DNA of 64,000 nt from the NCBI GenBank assembly GCA_046350095.1, contig JAXMBA010000010.1, forward strand, positions 1 through 64,000, written 5' to 3'. The notes beneath the pieces were generated by a model. The model was given only the letters and a program-made list of their open reading frames with translations, was not told the DNA's origin and made no database searches. Positions 7,735 to 18,991 of the stretch are shown piece after piece. Source of the stretch: Urbifossiella sp046350095. Lineage in GTDB: Bacteria; Planctomycetota; Planctomycetia; Gemmatales; Gemmataceae. Position 1 is the first letter of the stretch. Each line of letters begins with the position of its first letter. A program made the translations under genes and the position numbers.

Positions 7735-9630
7735 ATGCCCCCGCCCCCGCCGGCCAAGCCGGCCGCGGTCCGCACGGCCCGCCAAATGCCTTATCCCAAG
7801 GCCGCCGGAAAGGCCGGCCGCGGCGCCTACCGGGCCGAAGTGTACGCCGGGATGGGGGCCATTCCGCACGCGGGCGGCGTCGCCTTCCGGGTGTGGGCGC
7901 CGCACGCCGAGGCAGTCAGCGTCGTCGGCACTTTCAACGACTTCAAGGCGGGCGTTCACCCGCTCGCTCGCGAGAACGACGAAGGGTACTGGTATGTCGA
8001 CGTGCCGGGGGCGAAGGTCGGTGCCGAGTACCGCTACCACCTGAAGACCCCGTCCGGCGAGTTGTCGCGGATCGACCCCTACGCGCGGGAAGTGACGAAC
8101 TCGGTCGGCAACGGCGTGGTGTACGACCCGCGGGCGTTCGACTGGGGCGACGACCACTTCCCGACGCCGAACTGGAATGAACTGGTCATTTACGAACTCC
8201 ACGTCGGCACGTTCAACGACCCCAATCCGGCGGAGGACGCCCCCGGCACGTTCCGCGACGTCATCCACCGGTTCGACCACCTCCGCCGGCTCGGCATCAA
8301 CTGCATCCAGGTGATGCCGGTCGCCGAGTTCCCGGGCGACCGGTCGTGGGGCTACAACCCCGCCCACATGTTCGCCGTGGAAAGTGCCTACGGCGGGCCG
8401 AACGCCTTCAAGGAGTTCGTCCGCGAGGCCCACCGCAACGGCTTCGCAGTCATCCTCGACGTGGTGTACAACCACTTCGGGCCCGGAGACCTACACCTGT
8501 GGCGGTTCGACGGGTGGGGCGAGGGCGAGGGTGGCGGCATCTACTTCTACCAGGACTGGCGCTCCGAGACGCCCTGGGGGCACACCCGACCGGACTACGG
8601 CCGGGGCGAGGTGCGGCAGTTCATCCGCGACAACGCCTTGATGTGGCTGGACGAGTTCCGCATTGACGGCCTGCGGATGGACATGACGCTCTACATCCGG
8701 AGCGTCCGGGCCGACGGCGAGCCCAATCTGCCCGACGGGTGGAGCCTGATCCAGTGGATCAACCGCGAGGTGAGTGAGAAGTTCCCCGGCAAAATCACCA
8801 TCGCCGAGGACTTGCAGGACAACGAGTGGCTGACGAAGAAGCCCGACGAGGGCGGGGCGGGTTACTCGGCCCAGTGGGACGCCCGGTTCGTGCACCCGGT
8901 TCGGGAGGCGATCATCACCCCGGACGACGCCAACCGCAGCATGAACGCGCTGCGGGACGCCCTGGAGTTCAAGTACAACAACGACGCCTTCCAGCGCGTC
9001 GTTTACACGGAAAGCCATGACGAGGTCGCCAACGGCAAGGCCCGCGTGCCCCAAGAAATCGACGGCGGCGACCCGACGGGGTATTGGGCACAGAAGCGTT
9101 CGACGCTGGGCGCGGCACTCGTCTTCACGGCACCCGGCATTCCGATGCTGTTCCAGGGGCAAGAGTTTCTCGAAGGCGAGTGGTTCCGCGACACCGTCCC
9201 GGTGGACTGGGACAAGCGCGACGAGTTCCGCGGGCTGGTCCGCCTGTACCGTGACTTGATCCGCCTGCGCCTCAATCGCCTTCAACTGAGCAAGGGGCTG
9301 ACCGGCCAGCACATCCACGTCTCGCACGTCCACGACGACATGAACATGCTCGCCTTCCGCCGCTGGGCCGACGGAGGCCCGGGCGACGACGTCATGATCG
9401 TCGCCAACTTCCACCGCGAGCCGCGGGAGGGGTACACGGTCGGTTTCCCCGCGGCAGGCACTTGGAAGCTACTCCTGAACTCCGACTGGACCGGGTACAG
9501 CGAACTGTTCACTGGATACGCCAGCGCCGACGTCGTCGCCGAATCGGGCGAGTACGACGGGCACCCGGCGCACGGCACGTTCGGGATCGGGCCGTATTCC
9601 GTCCTGATCTACGGTCGCCAGACGACGTGA
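7735..9630 (+). CDS. GH13 alpha-amylase-family enzyme with CBM48 (branching-enzyme-like)
   Basis: This encodes 631 residues. A CBM48/N-domain (about 45-125: FRVWAPHAEAVSVVGTFNDF) precedes a GH13 barrel. Region I is DVVYNHFGPGD. Region II is GLRMD with the nucleophile at Asp316. Region III is TIAEDL with the acid/base at Glu358. Region IV is ESHDE with Asp429. The C-terminal beta domain follows. These are the catalytic residues of 1,4-alpha-glucan branching enzymes and of trehalohydrolase relatives. Substrate cannot be fixed from sequence: a glucan-branching or amylase-like role in glycogen metabolism is the best guess. No other glycogen genes are adjacent. There is no signal peptide, so it is cytoplasmic. 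A hairpin follows the stop. Confidence 0.85.
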   Translation: MPPPPPAKPAAVRTARQMPYPKAAGKAGRGAYRAEVYAGMGAIPHAGGVAFRVWAPHAEAVSVVGTFNDFKAGVHPLARENDEGYWYVDVPGAKVGAEYRYHLKTPSGELSRIDPYAREVTNSVGNGVVYDPRAFDWGDDHFPTPNWNELVIYELHVGTFNDPNPAEDAPGTFRDVIHRFDHLRRLGINCIQVMPVAEFPGDRSWGYNPAHMFAVESAYGGPNAFKEFVREAHRNGFAVILDVVYNHFGPGDLHLWRFDGWGEGEGGGIYFYQDWRSETPWGHTRPDYGRGEVRQFIRDNALMWLDEFRIDGLRMDMTLYIRSVRADGEPNLPDGWSLIQWINREVSEKFPGKITIAEDLQDNEWLTKKPDEGGAGYSAQWDARFVHPVREAIITPDDANRSMNALRDALEFKYNNDAFQRVVYTESHDEVANGKARVPQEIDGGDPTGYWAQKRSTLGAALVFTAPGIPMLFQGQEFLEGEWFRDTVPVDWDKRDEFRGLVRLYRDLIRLRLNRLQLSKGLTGQHIHVSHVHDDMNMLAFRRWADGGPGDDVMIVANFHREPREGYTVGFPAAGTWKLLLNSDWTGYSELFTGYASADVVAESGEYDGHPAHGTFGIGPYSVLIYGRQTT

Positions 9631-9652
9631 ACCCGTGACGTCAATCCACCGC

Positions 9653-9680
9653 GAGCCCGGAGACGGCCGTCCCCGGGCTC
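9653..9680 (+). terminator. GC-rich hairpin after the GH13 gene
   Basis: GAGCCCGG pairs with CCGGGCTC around a further GAC..GTC pairing. The T-run is weak. Its core (GACGG...GTCCCCGGGC) recurs in hairpins near 21180, 29658 and 44309. Confidence 0.5.
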
Positions 9681-9690
9681 CTGTGCTTTC

Positions 9691-9707
9691 TGGCACGCCG
9701 GATGCAT
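9691..9707 (+). promoter_or_regulatory. Sigma-54 promoter for the holin-like/DUF3618 pair
   Basis: TGGCACGCCGGATGCAT has GG at 9692-9693 and GC at 9704-9705, ten bases apart. It is identical over 18 bases to the site at 6454. It lies 40 bases ahead of the ATG at 9748. Confidence 0.8.
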
Positions 9708-9747
9708 TCGTGGCTTCGGCAGACGTTCCCCCGAGGAGCCGACCCGC

Positions 9748-10176
9748 ATGACCGCCCCCGAAGACATTACCCCCGCCCCCGCTCCCGCCGCCCCTCAAGG
9801 GACGGTCACGGAGTTGGTGTCAGGGATCATCGGCGACGTGCAGAAACTTGCCCGTCAGCAACTCGACATGCTCAAGGCCGAAATCCGAGAGGACATGAGC
9901 CGCACCAAGCGTGCGATGGTGTACGGCGGCTTGAGCGTGGCGCTTCTGACCGTCGGCGGCGTGGCGCTGATTTTCGGCCTCGTTTACCTCCTTCGCGACG
10001 CAGGACACCTCCCCGAGTGGGGCGCCTGGCTTCTCTTCGCCGGGCTCGGCACCGCCGGCGGCCTCGCGCTCGGCGTCGTCGCGCGGAACATGTTCGAGAG
10101 TTTCAACCCGCTCCCGGACAAGACCTTCAACGCCCTCCAGGAGAATCTGACGTGGCAGACGCAACCCCAGGCGTGA
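9748..10176 (+). CDS. Phage-holin-superfamily (DUF1469/YqjE-like) membrane protein
   Basis: This encodes 142 residues. A Pro/Ala-rich N-terminus is followed by an amphipathic helix (VSGIIGDVQKLARQQLDML then KAEIREDMSRTKRAM). Two membrane spans come next, at about 57-77 and 90-112, and the tail is short. This is the layout of the Phage_holin_3_6/YqjE family, which in bacterial chromosomes usually sits beside DUF883/DUF3618 proteins and is associated with envelope stress rather than lysis. The sigma-54 promoter at 9691 drives it. It overlaps the next gene, so the two are likely cotranslated and may act together at the inner membrane. Confidence 0.75.
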   Translation: MTAPEDITPAPAPAAPQGTVTELVSGIIGDVQKLARQQLDMLKAEIREDMSRTKRAMVYGGLSVALLTVGGVALIFGLVYLLRDAGHLPEWGAWLLFAGLGTAGGLALGVVARNMFESFNPLPDKTFNALQENLTWQTQPQA

Positions 10177-10880
10177 CTGACGCCGACGCGGATCCTGACC
10201 GAATCGAGCGGGAGATGGAGCAGACCCGCGAGTCGATCACCGCCAAGGTGTCGGCCCTCGAAACGCAAGTGCTCGGCACCATTCAGACCGCCACGAGCAC
10301 CATTTCCGACACCGTACAGGCGGTGAAGGAGACCGTGACAACGGCCCCGACCGCGGTGAAAGAGACCGTCCACGAAGCGGTCACCGCTGCGAAGGAGTCG
10401 GTGAAAGAGACGCTGGTCTTGGTGGGGGAGACGGTGGCGTCGATCAACCTGGGCGAGTGCGTTGCAAACTACCCGGGTGCGGCGCTGGGTGTCAGTGCAG
10501 CCGCGGGCTTCGTCACGGGCTACCTGTTGTTCGGTGGGAAGGACTCCCTTCCTCTGACGGCCCGCGCGTTCAGCGAGCCCGCGCCCGGGGGTCGTCCCGG
10601 CACCGCGTCGCACGACTTCACGCCGTTCGGGCACGGAGCCGGATCCCGCACGGAGCCGTCACGGCCGGGGATCTTCGCCGGTCTGTGGGCGATGGTCGGC
10701 AGCGAGGTGGAGCAACTTGCACGACAGGCGATGACGACGGCCCTGGCGTCGCTCAAGCAGAGCGTCAACGAGCAAGTGCCGCGGCTGGTGGACGGTGCGG
10801 TTCAGCACGTTGCCAGCCGGGTGTCGGGGAACAACGGCGCGACCCACACGGGCTACACGCCAACCGTCTCCGGCGTGTAG
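10152..10880 (+). CDS. DUF3618-type membrane-associated helical protein
   Basis: This encodes 242 residues. The N-terminal signature DPDRIEREMEQTRESITAKV is that of DUF3618. A long amphipathic stretch follows with VKETV repeats (AVKETVTTAPTAVKETVHEA). A glycine-rich membrane hairpin is at about 112-130 (YPGAALGVSAAAGFVTGYLL), and a second helical region is near 175-225. I chose the GTG at 10152 because AGGAG lies eight bases upstream. The GTG at 10173, overlapping the preceding stop as GTGA, is the alternative. The gene is cotranscribed with the holin-like gene from a sigma-54 promoter. Function is unknown; such proteins are predicted to coat or stabilise the membrane. Confidence 0.7.
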   Translation: MADATPGVTDADADPDRIEREMEQTRESITAKVSALETQVLGTIQTATSTISDTVQAVKETVTTAPTAVKETVHEAVTAAKESVKETLVLVGETVASINLGECVANYPGAALGVSAAAGFVTGYLLFGGKDSLPLTARAFSEPAPGGRPGTASHDFTPFGHGAGSRTEPSRPGIFAGLWAMVGSEVEQLARQAMTTALASLKQSVNEQVPRLVDGAVQHVASRVSGNNGATHTGYTPTVSGV

Positions 10881-10928
10881 ACGTTGCCAACGTCCACCGG
10901 TGAGATTGAATATCCTCCGGGAGAGTTA

Positions 10929-10962
10929 CGCCCCGCGGTCGGACCGGCCCGACCGCGGGGCG
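10929..10962. terminator. Strong hairpin between DUF3618 and carbonic anhydrase
   Basis: A 14-base perfect stem (10929-10942 with 10949-10962) encloses six bases. No T-run follows on the plus strand. It could end the upstream transcript or act in the leader of the carbonic anhydrase gene, whose ATG is 28 bases downstream. Confidence 0.55.
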
Positions 10963-10989
10963 TCGCGCTATTCCCACCGGAGCCCGGCC

Positions 10990-11752
10990 ATGGATTTCGT
11001 AACCCGCTTCCGCCTGCCGGGTGACGGCACCCCGCACCTGCCGAAGGACACCGACGAGGCGCTCAGCTGGCTCGCCGAGGGGAACGCCCGCTACGCCGCA
11101 GAGCAGGCAGGTCCGCTTGCGGCTTCCGGTACGCCGAAGCAGTCGCCCTACGGCGTCGTACTCGGCTGCTCGGACGCGCGGGCGCCGTTGGAGCTCGTGT
11201 TCGACGCCGGCCCGAACGAACTCTTCGTGGTGCGCGTGGCCGGAAACGTCCTCGGCGACGAGGCACTCGGTAGCATCGAGTACGCACTCGCCAACTTCCG
11301 CCCGTCACTGCGGTTGCTCACTGTGCTGGGTCACACCGGTTGCGGGGCCGTCGCCGCTGCCGTGCAAGCGTACCTGAGCCCGAAGCACTCCGCCGGCATC
11401 GCCTTCAGCCGCTCGGTCCGGGCGGTGGTGAACCACATCCTCGTCGCCGTCCGCAGTGCGGCACTGTCACTCGAACAGACGTGGGGGCCGTCCGTGGCGA
11501 ACAACCCCGGCTACCCGAGCGCACTGGCCGAGGCGGCGGTGTACCTCAACACCGCGATGATTGCCTACCAGTTGGCGCAGGAACTCCGCCCCGAGGACGC
11601 CGGCGTGAAGGTGGTGCAGGGCGTGTTCGACCTGGCACAGGGGAAAGTCGGAACGATCCGCGGCGGCCACCTTCGGCCGGCGCCGACGGGGCCGCAAGAG
11701 TTGGTGGACCTGGGCCTGATGCTGGCCGCGGCACCACGGGTGACGCAGCACC

Positions 11753-11766
<14 letters not shown>
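10990..11766 (+). CDS. Beta-class carbonic anhydrase
   Basis: This encodes 258 residues from the ATG at 10990. The zinc ligands are in place: Cys60 and the Asp62/Arg64 dyad in GCSDAR, and His115 and Cys118 in GHTGCGA. The fold continues with GSIEYALANF and ends with a C-terminal VVQGVFDLAQGKV and GTIRG block. It interconverts CO2 and bicarbonate, probably in the cytoplasm, with no signal peptide visible. Length is slightly above the typical 200-230 because of an insertion around residues 125-165 that is helical. Its 3' end overlaps the convergent NtrC gene by 14 bases. I see no clear promoter beyond the hairpin in its leader. Confidence 0.9.
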
Positions 11767-13225
<1,459 letters not shown>

Positions 13226-13316
13226 GTCGGCGCGGAGGGTGCAGCAACCCTCAGTCTACGCGGCAGTCCTACCATGTAAAAGGGCCGGCCGTCGGCGGTG
13301 ATGAGGGTACGGTACG

Positions 13317-15356
13317 ATGGGCGAATTCTGGCCGAAACTCCTCGCCACGGAGGGCTTTGTACCCCGCAAGGCGTGCGGGGACTGGACACCCGAATTGATC
13401 TGGCTCCACTTCGGGTCGGACCTGGCAATTTGGATGGCCTACCTGTCGATCCCCTTCGTACTCGTATCGTTGTTGCGGCGGAAGCGGGAGGTGCCATTCT
13501 CCTGGCTGTTAGTGCTCTTCGCCCTCTTCATCCTGGGCTGCGGGTTCACGCACCTCGGCGACGCACTGATGTTCCACTACCCCGCGTACCGGGCGCAGGG
13601 GGTGATGAAACTCGTTACGGCTGTCGTGTCGTGGGCGACGGTCTGTGCGCTGGTCCCCGCCGTTCCACAACTCGACGAGCTAATCCGCCGCGTGTCGTTG
13701 AGTTCGCCCGAGGCCACGAGCACACACGCGCCGCTGGGAGCCCGGCGGTGGTGGGTCTGGCATTACGTGTTCGCGACAGTCGCCGGCGTGTCAGCGATCT
13801 TCGTACGGGCCGCCCTCGACCCGCTGCTCGGTACCGACCACGCATTCGTGTTGGCAATCCTGGCTGTCGTGTACGTGTCGTGGCAGTCCGGCTTCGGCCC
13901 CGCCGTCGTCACGCTGCTCATCAGCATGTCTGGCATCGTGTACTTCTACGTGCATCCCCGCGACTCGTTCGTGGTCCACCGGTTGAGCGACCAGGTGGCC
14001 GTAGCCGCGTTCGGGTTCTGCGGCGTCGGGTGTGCAGCCCTGGGCCACGCCCAGCGCGTCGCCAACCGGAAGGCGCGCGCGGCCCTTGCCGACGCCCTGG
14101 CCCGTGAGCAGGCACTCGGCGAGGAGATGGGCCGCCGGGCGGTCGCGGAGACGGCGCTCGGGGTGAGCGAGTCGCGCTTCCGCACGCTCGCCGACTTCGT
14201 CCCCCAGATCGTTTGGGTCACCCGGCCGGACGGCTACCACGAGTACTACAACCGCCGCTGGTATGACTACACCGGGGTGCCCCTCGGTTCGACCGACGGC
14301 GAGGGCTGGAACGAGTTATTTCACCCCGACGACCAGGCCCGCGCCTGGGAGCGCTGGCAGCACTCTCTGACCAGTGGGGAACCCTACGAAATCGAGTACC
14401 GCCTACGCCGGGCGGACGGCGCCTACCGCTGGTTTCTCGGTCAAGCGCTTCCCGAACGCGACCCGGCCGGCGCCGTCGTCCGCTGGTTCGGCACGTGTAC
14501 GGACATCGACGACCAGAAGCGCCAGGCAGAAGTGCTCGAGGGCCTGGTGGCGGATCGGACGGCCGAGTTGATGCGGGCCAACGCCGCGCTCCTGGCCGAG
14601 GTCGAAGAGCGACGGCGGGTCGAGGAACGGGAGTCGGCCGCGGCGCGCGAGTTGCGACGCAGCAACGCCGAACTCGAGCAGTTCGCTTACGTGGCGAGCC
14701 ACGACCTGCAGGAGCCACTGCGGAAGATTCAGGCCTTCGGCGACCTGCTGGTCACCAAGTACGGCCCCGGCCTGCCCGACGAAGGTCAGGGGTACGTCAC
14801 CAAGATGAAGGCGTCGGCCGGTCGCATGAGCCGGCTCATCGACGACCTGCTGAGCTACAGCCGGGTTACGACGCACGCCAGGCCGTTCACCCGCGTCAGC
14901 CTCGCGGCCACAGTCGCCGAGGTGGTGGAAGACCTGGAACTTCGGGCGGAGAAGGTCGGCGGGCGCGTCGAGGTGGGGGCTCTACCTGAGGTATTAGGAG
15001 ACCCGAGCCAGATGCGGCAGTTGTTTCAGAACCTCATCGGCAACGCGCTGAAGTTCCACCGCCCTGGCGTCCCGCCGGTGGTGCGGGTCGCGGCGGAGCG
15101 AGAGGGCGTGAACTGGGTAGTGACGGTGGCCGACAACGGCATCGGCTTCGAGGACCGGCACGCCGGCCGCATTTTTCAGGTGTTCCAGCGGCTGCACGGG
15201 CGCGACCAGTACGAGGGGACCGGTGTCGGGCTGGCGATCTGTAGAAAGATCGCGGACCGCCACGGCGGAACGATCACCGCCCACGGTCAGCCCGACGACG
15301 GCGCCACGTTTGTGGTCACCCTCCCGGCCCCCGCCCCAACTGCGACAGGCCTGTGA
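13317..15356 (+). CDS. Ethylene-receptor-like hybrid sensor: EBD + DUF4118-like TM + PAS histidine kinase
   Basis: This encodes 679 residues. The N-terminal three-helix membrane domain matches plant ETR1 with exact spacing. Asp35 and Tyr42 fall in SDLAIWMAYLSIPF (ETR1 D25, Y32). Ile72, Cys75 and His79 fall in FILGCGFTHL (ETR1 I62, C65, H69). Lys98 precedes TAVVS (ETR1 K91). Cys and His are the copper(I) ligands. A second four-helix membrane block (about 142-245) resembles the KdpD-type DUF4118 region. A coiled coil, a PAS domain with PAC (about 285-410), the HisKA with His462 in YVASHDLQEPLRK, and the HATPase (IGFEDR, GTGVGLAICRKI) follow. It is probably an autophosphorylating sensor of ethylene or a related small or redox ligand. 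It overlaps the next response regulator by one base. Confidence 0.88.
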   Translation: MGEFWPKLLATEGFVPRKACGDWTPELIWLHFGSDLAIWMAYLSIPFVLVSLLRRKREVPFSWLLVLFALFILGCGFTHLGDALMFHYPAYRAQGVMKLVTAVVSWATVCALVPAVPQLDELIRRVSLSSPEATSTHAPLGARRWWVWHYVFATVAGVSAIFVRAALDPLLGTDHAFVLAILAVVYVSWQSGFGPAVVTLLISMSGIVYFYVHPRDSFVVHRLSDQVAVAAFGFCGVGCAALGHAQRVANRKARAALADALAREQALGEEMGRRAVAETALGVSESRFRTLADFVPQIVWVTRPDGYHEYYNRRWYDYTGVPLGSTDGEGWNELFHPDDQARAWERWQHSLTSGEPYEIEYRLRRADGAYRWFLGQALPERDPAGAVVRWFGTCTDIDDQKRQAEVLEGLVADRTAELMRANAALLAEVEERRRVEERESAAARELRRSNAELEQFAYVASHDLQEPLRKIQAFGDLLVTKYGPGLPDEGQGYVTKMKASAGRMSRLIDDLLSYSRVTTHARPFTRVSLAATVAEVVEDLELRAEKVGGRVEVGALPEVLGDPSQMRQLFQNLIGNALKFHRPGVPPVVRVAAEREGVNWVVTVADNGIGFEDRHAGRIFQVFQRLHGRDQYEGTGVGLAICRKIADRHGGTITAHGQPDDGATFVVTLPAPAPTATGL

Positions 15357-15817
15357 TGCCCAAACCAACCAAGCCCGTCACGATCCTGGTAGCGGACGAC
15401 GACCCCGACGACCGCGCCCTCACCCGCGAGGCGTTCGATGCCGCACACCTGGCCAACGAGTTGCGGTTCGTCGAGGACGGCGAGGAACTACTCGACTACC
15501 TCCAACGCCGCGGCAAGTACGCCGCCGCCGAGGCGGCGCCGTGGCCGAGCATCATTCTGCTCGACCTGAACATGCCGCGCATGGACGGCCGCGAGGCGCT
15601 CCGGGCGATCCGCGCCGACCCCCGCCTCCGAGGCATCCGGGTTGTGGTGATGACGACCAGTAAGGCGGAAGAGGACATACTGCGCAGCTACGACTTGTCG
15701 GCCGCCAGTTACATCACCAAGCCGGTCACGTTCGACGCCCTCGTCGAGGTCGTCCGGTCGATCGGCAAGTACTGGCTCGAAATCGTCGAGTTGGCCCCCG
15801 AAGCTGACGCCCCCTGA
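15356..15817 (+). CDS. Rcp1-type single-domain response regulator
   Basis: This encodes 153 residues consisting of one receiver domain. The acidic pocket is VADDDPDD, the phosphoacceptor Asp70 is in ILLDLNMPRMDG, Thr/Ser sits in VVMTTSKAEED, and Lys is in YITKPVTF. Size and the extended loop (GKYAAAEAAPWPS) match Rcp1, the response regulator of cyanobacterial phytochrome kinases. The ATG overlaps the kinase stop codon (TGATG), so it is translationally coupled and very likely the direct phosphoacceptor of the upstream ethylene-receptor-like kinase. It has no output domain, so it must act by protein contact or phosphorelay. Confidence 0.92.
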   Translation: MPKPTKPVTILVADDDPDDRALTREAFDAAHLANELRFVEDGEELLDYLQRRGKYAAAEAAPWPSIILLDLNMPRMDGREALRAIRADPRLRGIRVVVMTTSKAEEDILRSYDLSAASYITKPVTFDALVEVVRSIGKYWLEIVELAPEADAP

Positions 15818-15835
15818 CCCCGCCGGGAGGCCGAG

Positions 15836-17005
<1,170 letters not shown>

Positions 17006-17054
17006 CCCGCGAATCCCACTTCCCGTCGCGCGGCAGCGGTTTGCTTCCCGGTTC

Positions 17055-17070
17055 CGGCACTGGCGTTGCT
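17055..17070 (+). promoter_or_regulatory. Sigma-54-like promoter for the AI-2E transporter gene
   Basis: CGGCACTGGCGTTGCT has GG (17056-17057) and GC (17068-17069) exactly ten bases apart, with CAC and TTGC intact. The only loss in the -24 element is its first T. The predicted start lies about 30 bases before the ATG at 17111. Confidence 0.6.
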
Positions 17071-17110
17071 CACTTCTTGGCCCCGGGTTCCTTTCTTCCA
17101 GGGCAATTCA

Positions 17111-18943
17111 ATGTCTCAGCACGGCTACGCTCAGGAATGGCAGCGCGCTCAGGTCGTGTTGGCGAGCACCGTTTCCGCCGCGGCGACGATCGGCGTCCTT
17201 TACTGGGCGCGCTCGATTTTCATTCCGGTGGCCCTGGCAATCTTCCTCACCTTCGTCTTCAGTCCGGTCGTGTCGTGGTTCGAGCGACGCGGGATCGGCC
17301 GAACCCTTTCCGTAATGCTCGTGGTCGGCCTCGCGCTGCTCGTGAGCGGCGGGCTGGGAGCGATCCTCGCCTCCCAGATCGCGTCTCTGTCGGACGTACT
17401 CCCCGACCGCAAGGACGAGATCGTTCGCAAGCTGACCGAGATCAAGGCCTCGGTCGTGGGGTCGGGTGAGAGCCGGTTCGGGAAGATGATCGAGGAGATC
17501 GGCAACATCTTCGCCCCGAAACCGCGCGACCAGCCGCCCGGCGCCTCGCCCCCCGTAATCGTCGAAAGCACCGGCCCGAACTGGATGGGTCAGGTGGAGA
17601 CGTTCGCCAGCCCGGCGTTTGAGTTCGTCGGCCAGGCGGCGTTCTCGTTCCTCCTCACCGTGTTCATGCTCCTCAAACGCGAAGACCTTCGGAACCGCGT
17701 CATCCGCCTCACGGGACACGGCAAGGTGACGACCACGACGAAGGCCGTGGACGACGCCAGTCGCCGCGTGAGCAAGTTCCTTTTCACCCAGTTGCTGCTG
17801 AACGCCGGGTTCGCGTTCATCGTCCTGGTCGGCCTGCTGCTGATGGGTGTGAAGTACGCAGTGATGTGGGGGGTGCTGTCGTTCGTGATGCGGTACGTGC
17901 CGTACGTCGGGTCGTGGATCGCGGCCGTGCCGCCGGCCCTGTACGTCCTGGCCGTGACCGACGGGTGGGGGATGACGGTCGCCGTCGCGGCCCTGTTCAT
18001 CGTGCTGGAGCTTATCTCGAACAACGTCTTCGAGCCGCTCCTGTACGGCCCGAGCATGGGCCTGTCAGAAGTGGCGCAGCTGGTGGCCGCCGGCTTCTGG
18101 GCGTTCTTGTGGGGGCCGATCGGGCTCATTCTGTCCGGCCCGCTCACGGTCTGCCTGCTCGTGCTCGGGAAGCACGTTTCGCGGTTCGAGTTCCTGGACG
18201 TGCTGCTCGGCGACGAACCCGTATTACCGGACCGCGTGGCGTTCTACCAGCGGCTGGCGGCCCGTGACCAGGACGAGGCGAGCAAGATCGCCCTGGGCAC
18301 GGGCGACGACGCCGACGCGGCAGACGTGTATGACCGCGTCATCGTCCCCGCTCTGTGCCTGGCGAAGCGGGACCACCAGGACCGCGACCTGCCCGACGAC
18401 GGGTTGCGTTTCGTCACGACTGCCGCCCGCGAGATCGGCGAGGAGGTGGCGCTCGAACACCCGCCGGCCGCGACCGAGGGTGAGCGACCCGTCCGAATTC
18501 TGATCGCCCCGGCGCGCGACGACGTTGACCAGGCCGGGGCCGAGCTGATGAGCCGACTCCTCGACCCGAACCGCTGGGACGTGGAACTGGCAACCGACGA
18601 GGTGCTCGCCGCCGAGCTGCTGACGAGGATCGAACGGACGAAGCCGGCGGCGGTCGTGATCGCCTCGCTACCACCTGGCGGCGTTGCGCACACGCGTTAC
18701 CTGGTAACCCGGATCAAGGCCCGCTTCCCGGAGCTGCGGCTCGTAGTCGGCCGGTGGGGCCGCGGCGAGGATTTCGCGGACGACGACGCCCAGGCCGGCG
18801 GGGCCGACTGGGTGGATCACACGCTAGCGGCCACGCGGAAACGGCTCACGGAGTGGCATCCGGTGTTCGCCGCTGCCGCCGTGCCGGCGGTAGGGAGTGG
18901 GAACGCGAAGGTGGTTGGCACGGCGGGTGCATTGGTCGGGTAG
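17111..18943 (+). CDS. AI-2E-family transporter with C-terminal Rossmann/B12-binding-like domain
   Basis: This encodes 610 residues. Residues about 15-380 form the AI-2E (TqsA/PerM) fold: paired N-terminal spans with SIFIPVALAIFLTFVFSPVV, a large periplasmic segment (80-190), and the C-terminal helix set ending YGPSMGLSEVAQLVAAGFWA. The remaining 200 residues are soluble. From about 470 they read RILIAPARDDVDQAGAELMS, then RIERTKPAAVVIASLPPGG and FPELRLVVGRWG, a beta-alpha pattern like cobalamin-binding or receiver-type Rossmann domains but lacking the DxHxxG motif. The ATG at 17111 was chosen over an upstream in-frame start. Cargo is unknown. A sigma-54-like promoter precedes it, and the next gene's sigma-54 promoter lies within its last codons. 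Confidence 0.85.
   Translation: MSQHGYAQEWQRAQVVLASTVSAAATIGVLYWARSIFIPVALAIFLTFVFSPVVSWFERRGIGRTLSVMLVVGLALLVSGGLGAILASQIASLSDVLPDRKDEIVRKLTEIKASVVGSGESRFGKMIEEIGNIFAPKPRDQPPGASPPVIVESTGPNWMGQVETFASPAFEFVGQAAFSFLLTVFMLLKREDLRNRVIRLTGHGKVTTTTKAVDDASRRVSKFLFTQLLLNAGFAFIVLVGLLLMGVKYAVMWGVLSFVMRYVPYVGSWIAAVPPALYVLAVTDGWGMTVAVAALFIVLELISNNVFEPLLYGPSMGLSEVAQLVAAGFWAFLWGPIGLILSGPLTVCLLVLGKHVSRFEFLDVLLGDEPVLPDRVAFYQRLAARDQDEASKIALGTGDDADAADVYDRVIVPALCLAKRDHQDRDLPDDGLRFVTTAAREIGEEVALEHPPAATEGERPVRILIAPARDDVDQAGAELMSRLLDPNRWDVELATDEVLAAELLTRIERTKPAAVVIASLPPGGVAHTRYLVTRIKARFPELRLVVGRWGRGEDFADDDAQAGGADWVDHTLAATRKRLTEWHPVFAAAAVPAVGSGNAKVVGTAGALVG
18916..18933 (+). promoter_or_regulatory. Sigma-54 promoter for the LEA-like small gene
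   Basis: TTGGCACGGCGGGTGCATT has GG (18917-18918) and GC (18929-18930) ten bases apart. It lies inside the end of the AI-2E gene, about 59 bases before the ATG at 18992. Confidence 0.8.
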
Positions 18944-18991
18944 TGTCGGTTCGAACTGAGTCGGACCTCATCCTGAATCGGAGGTTTCCCC

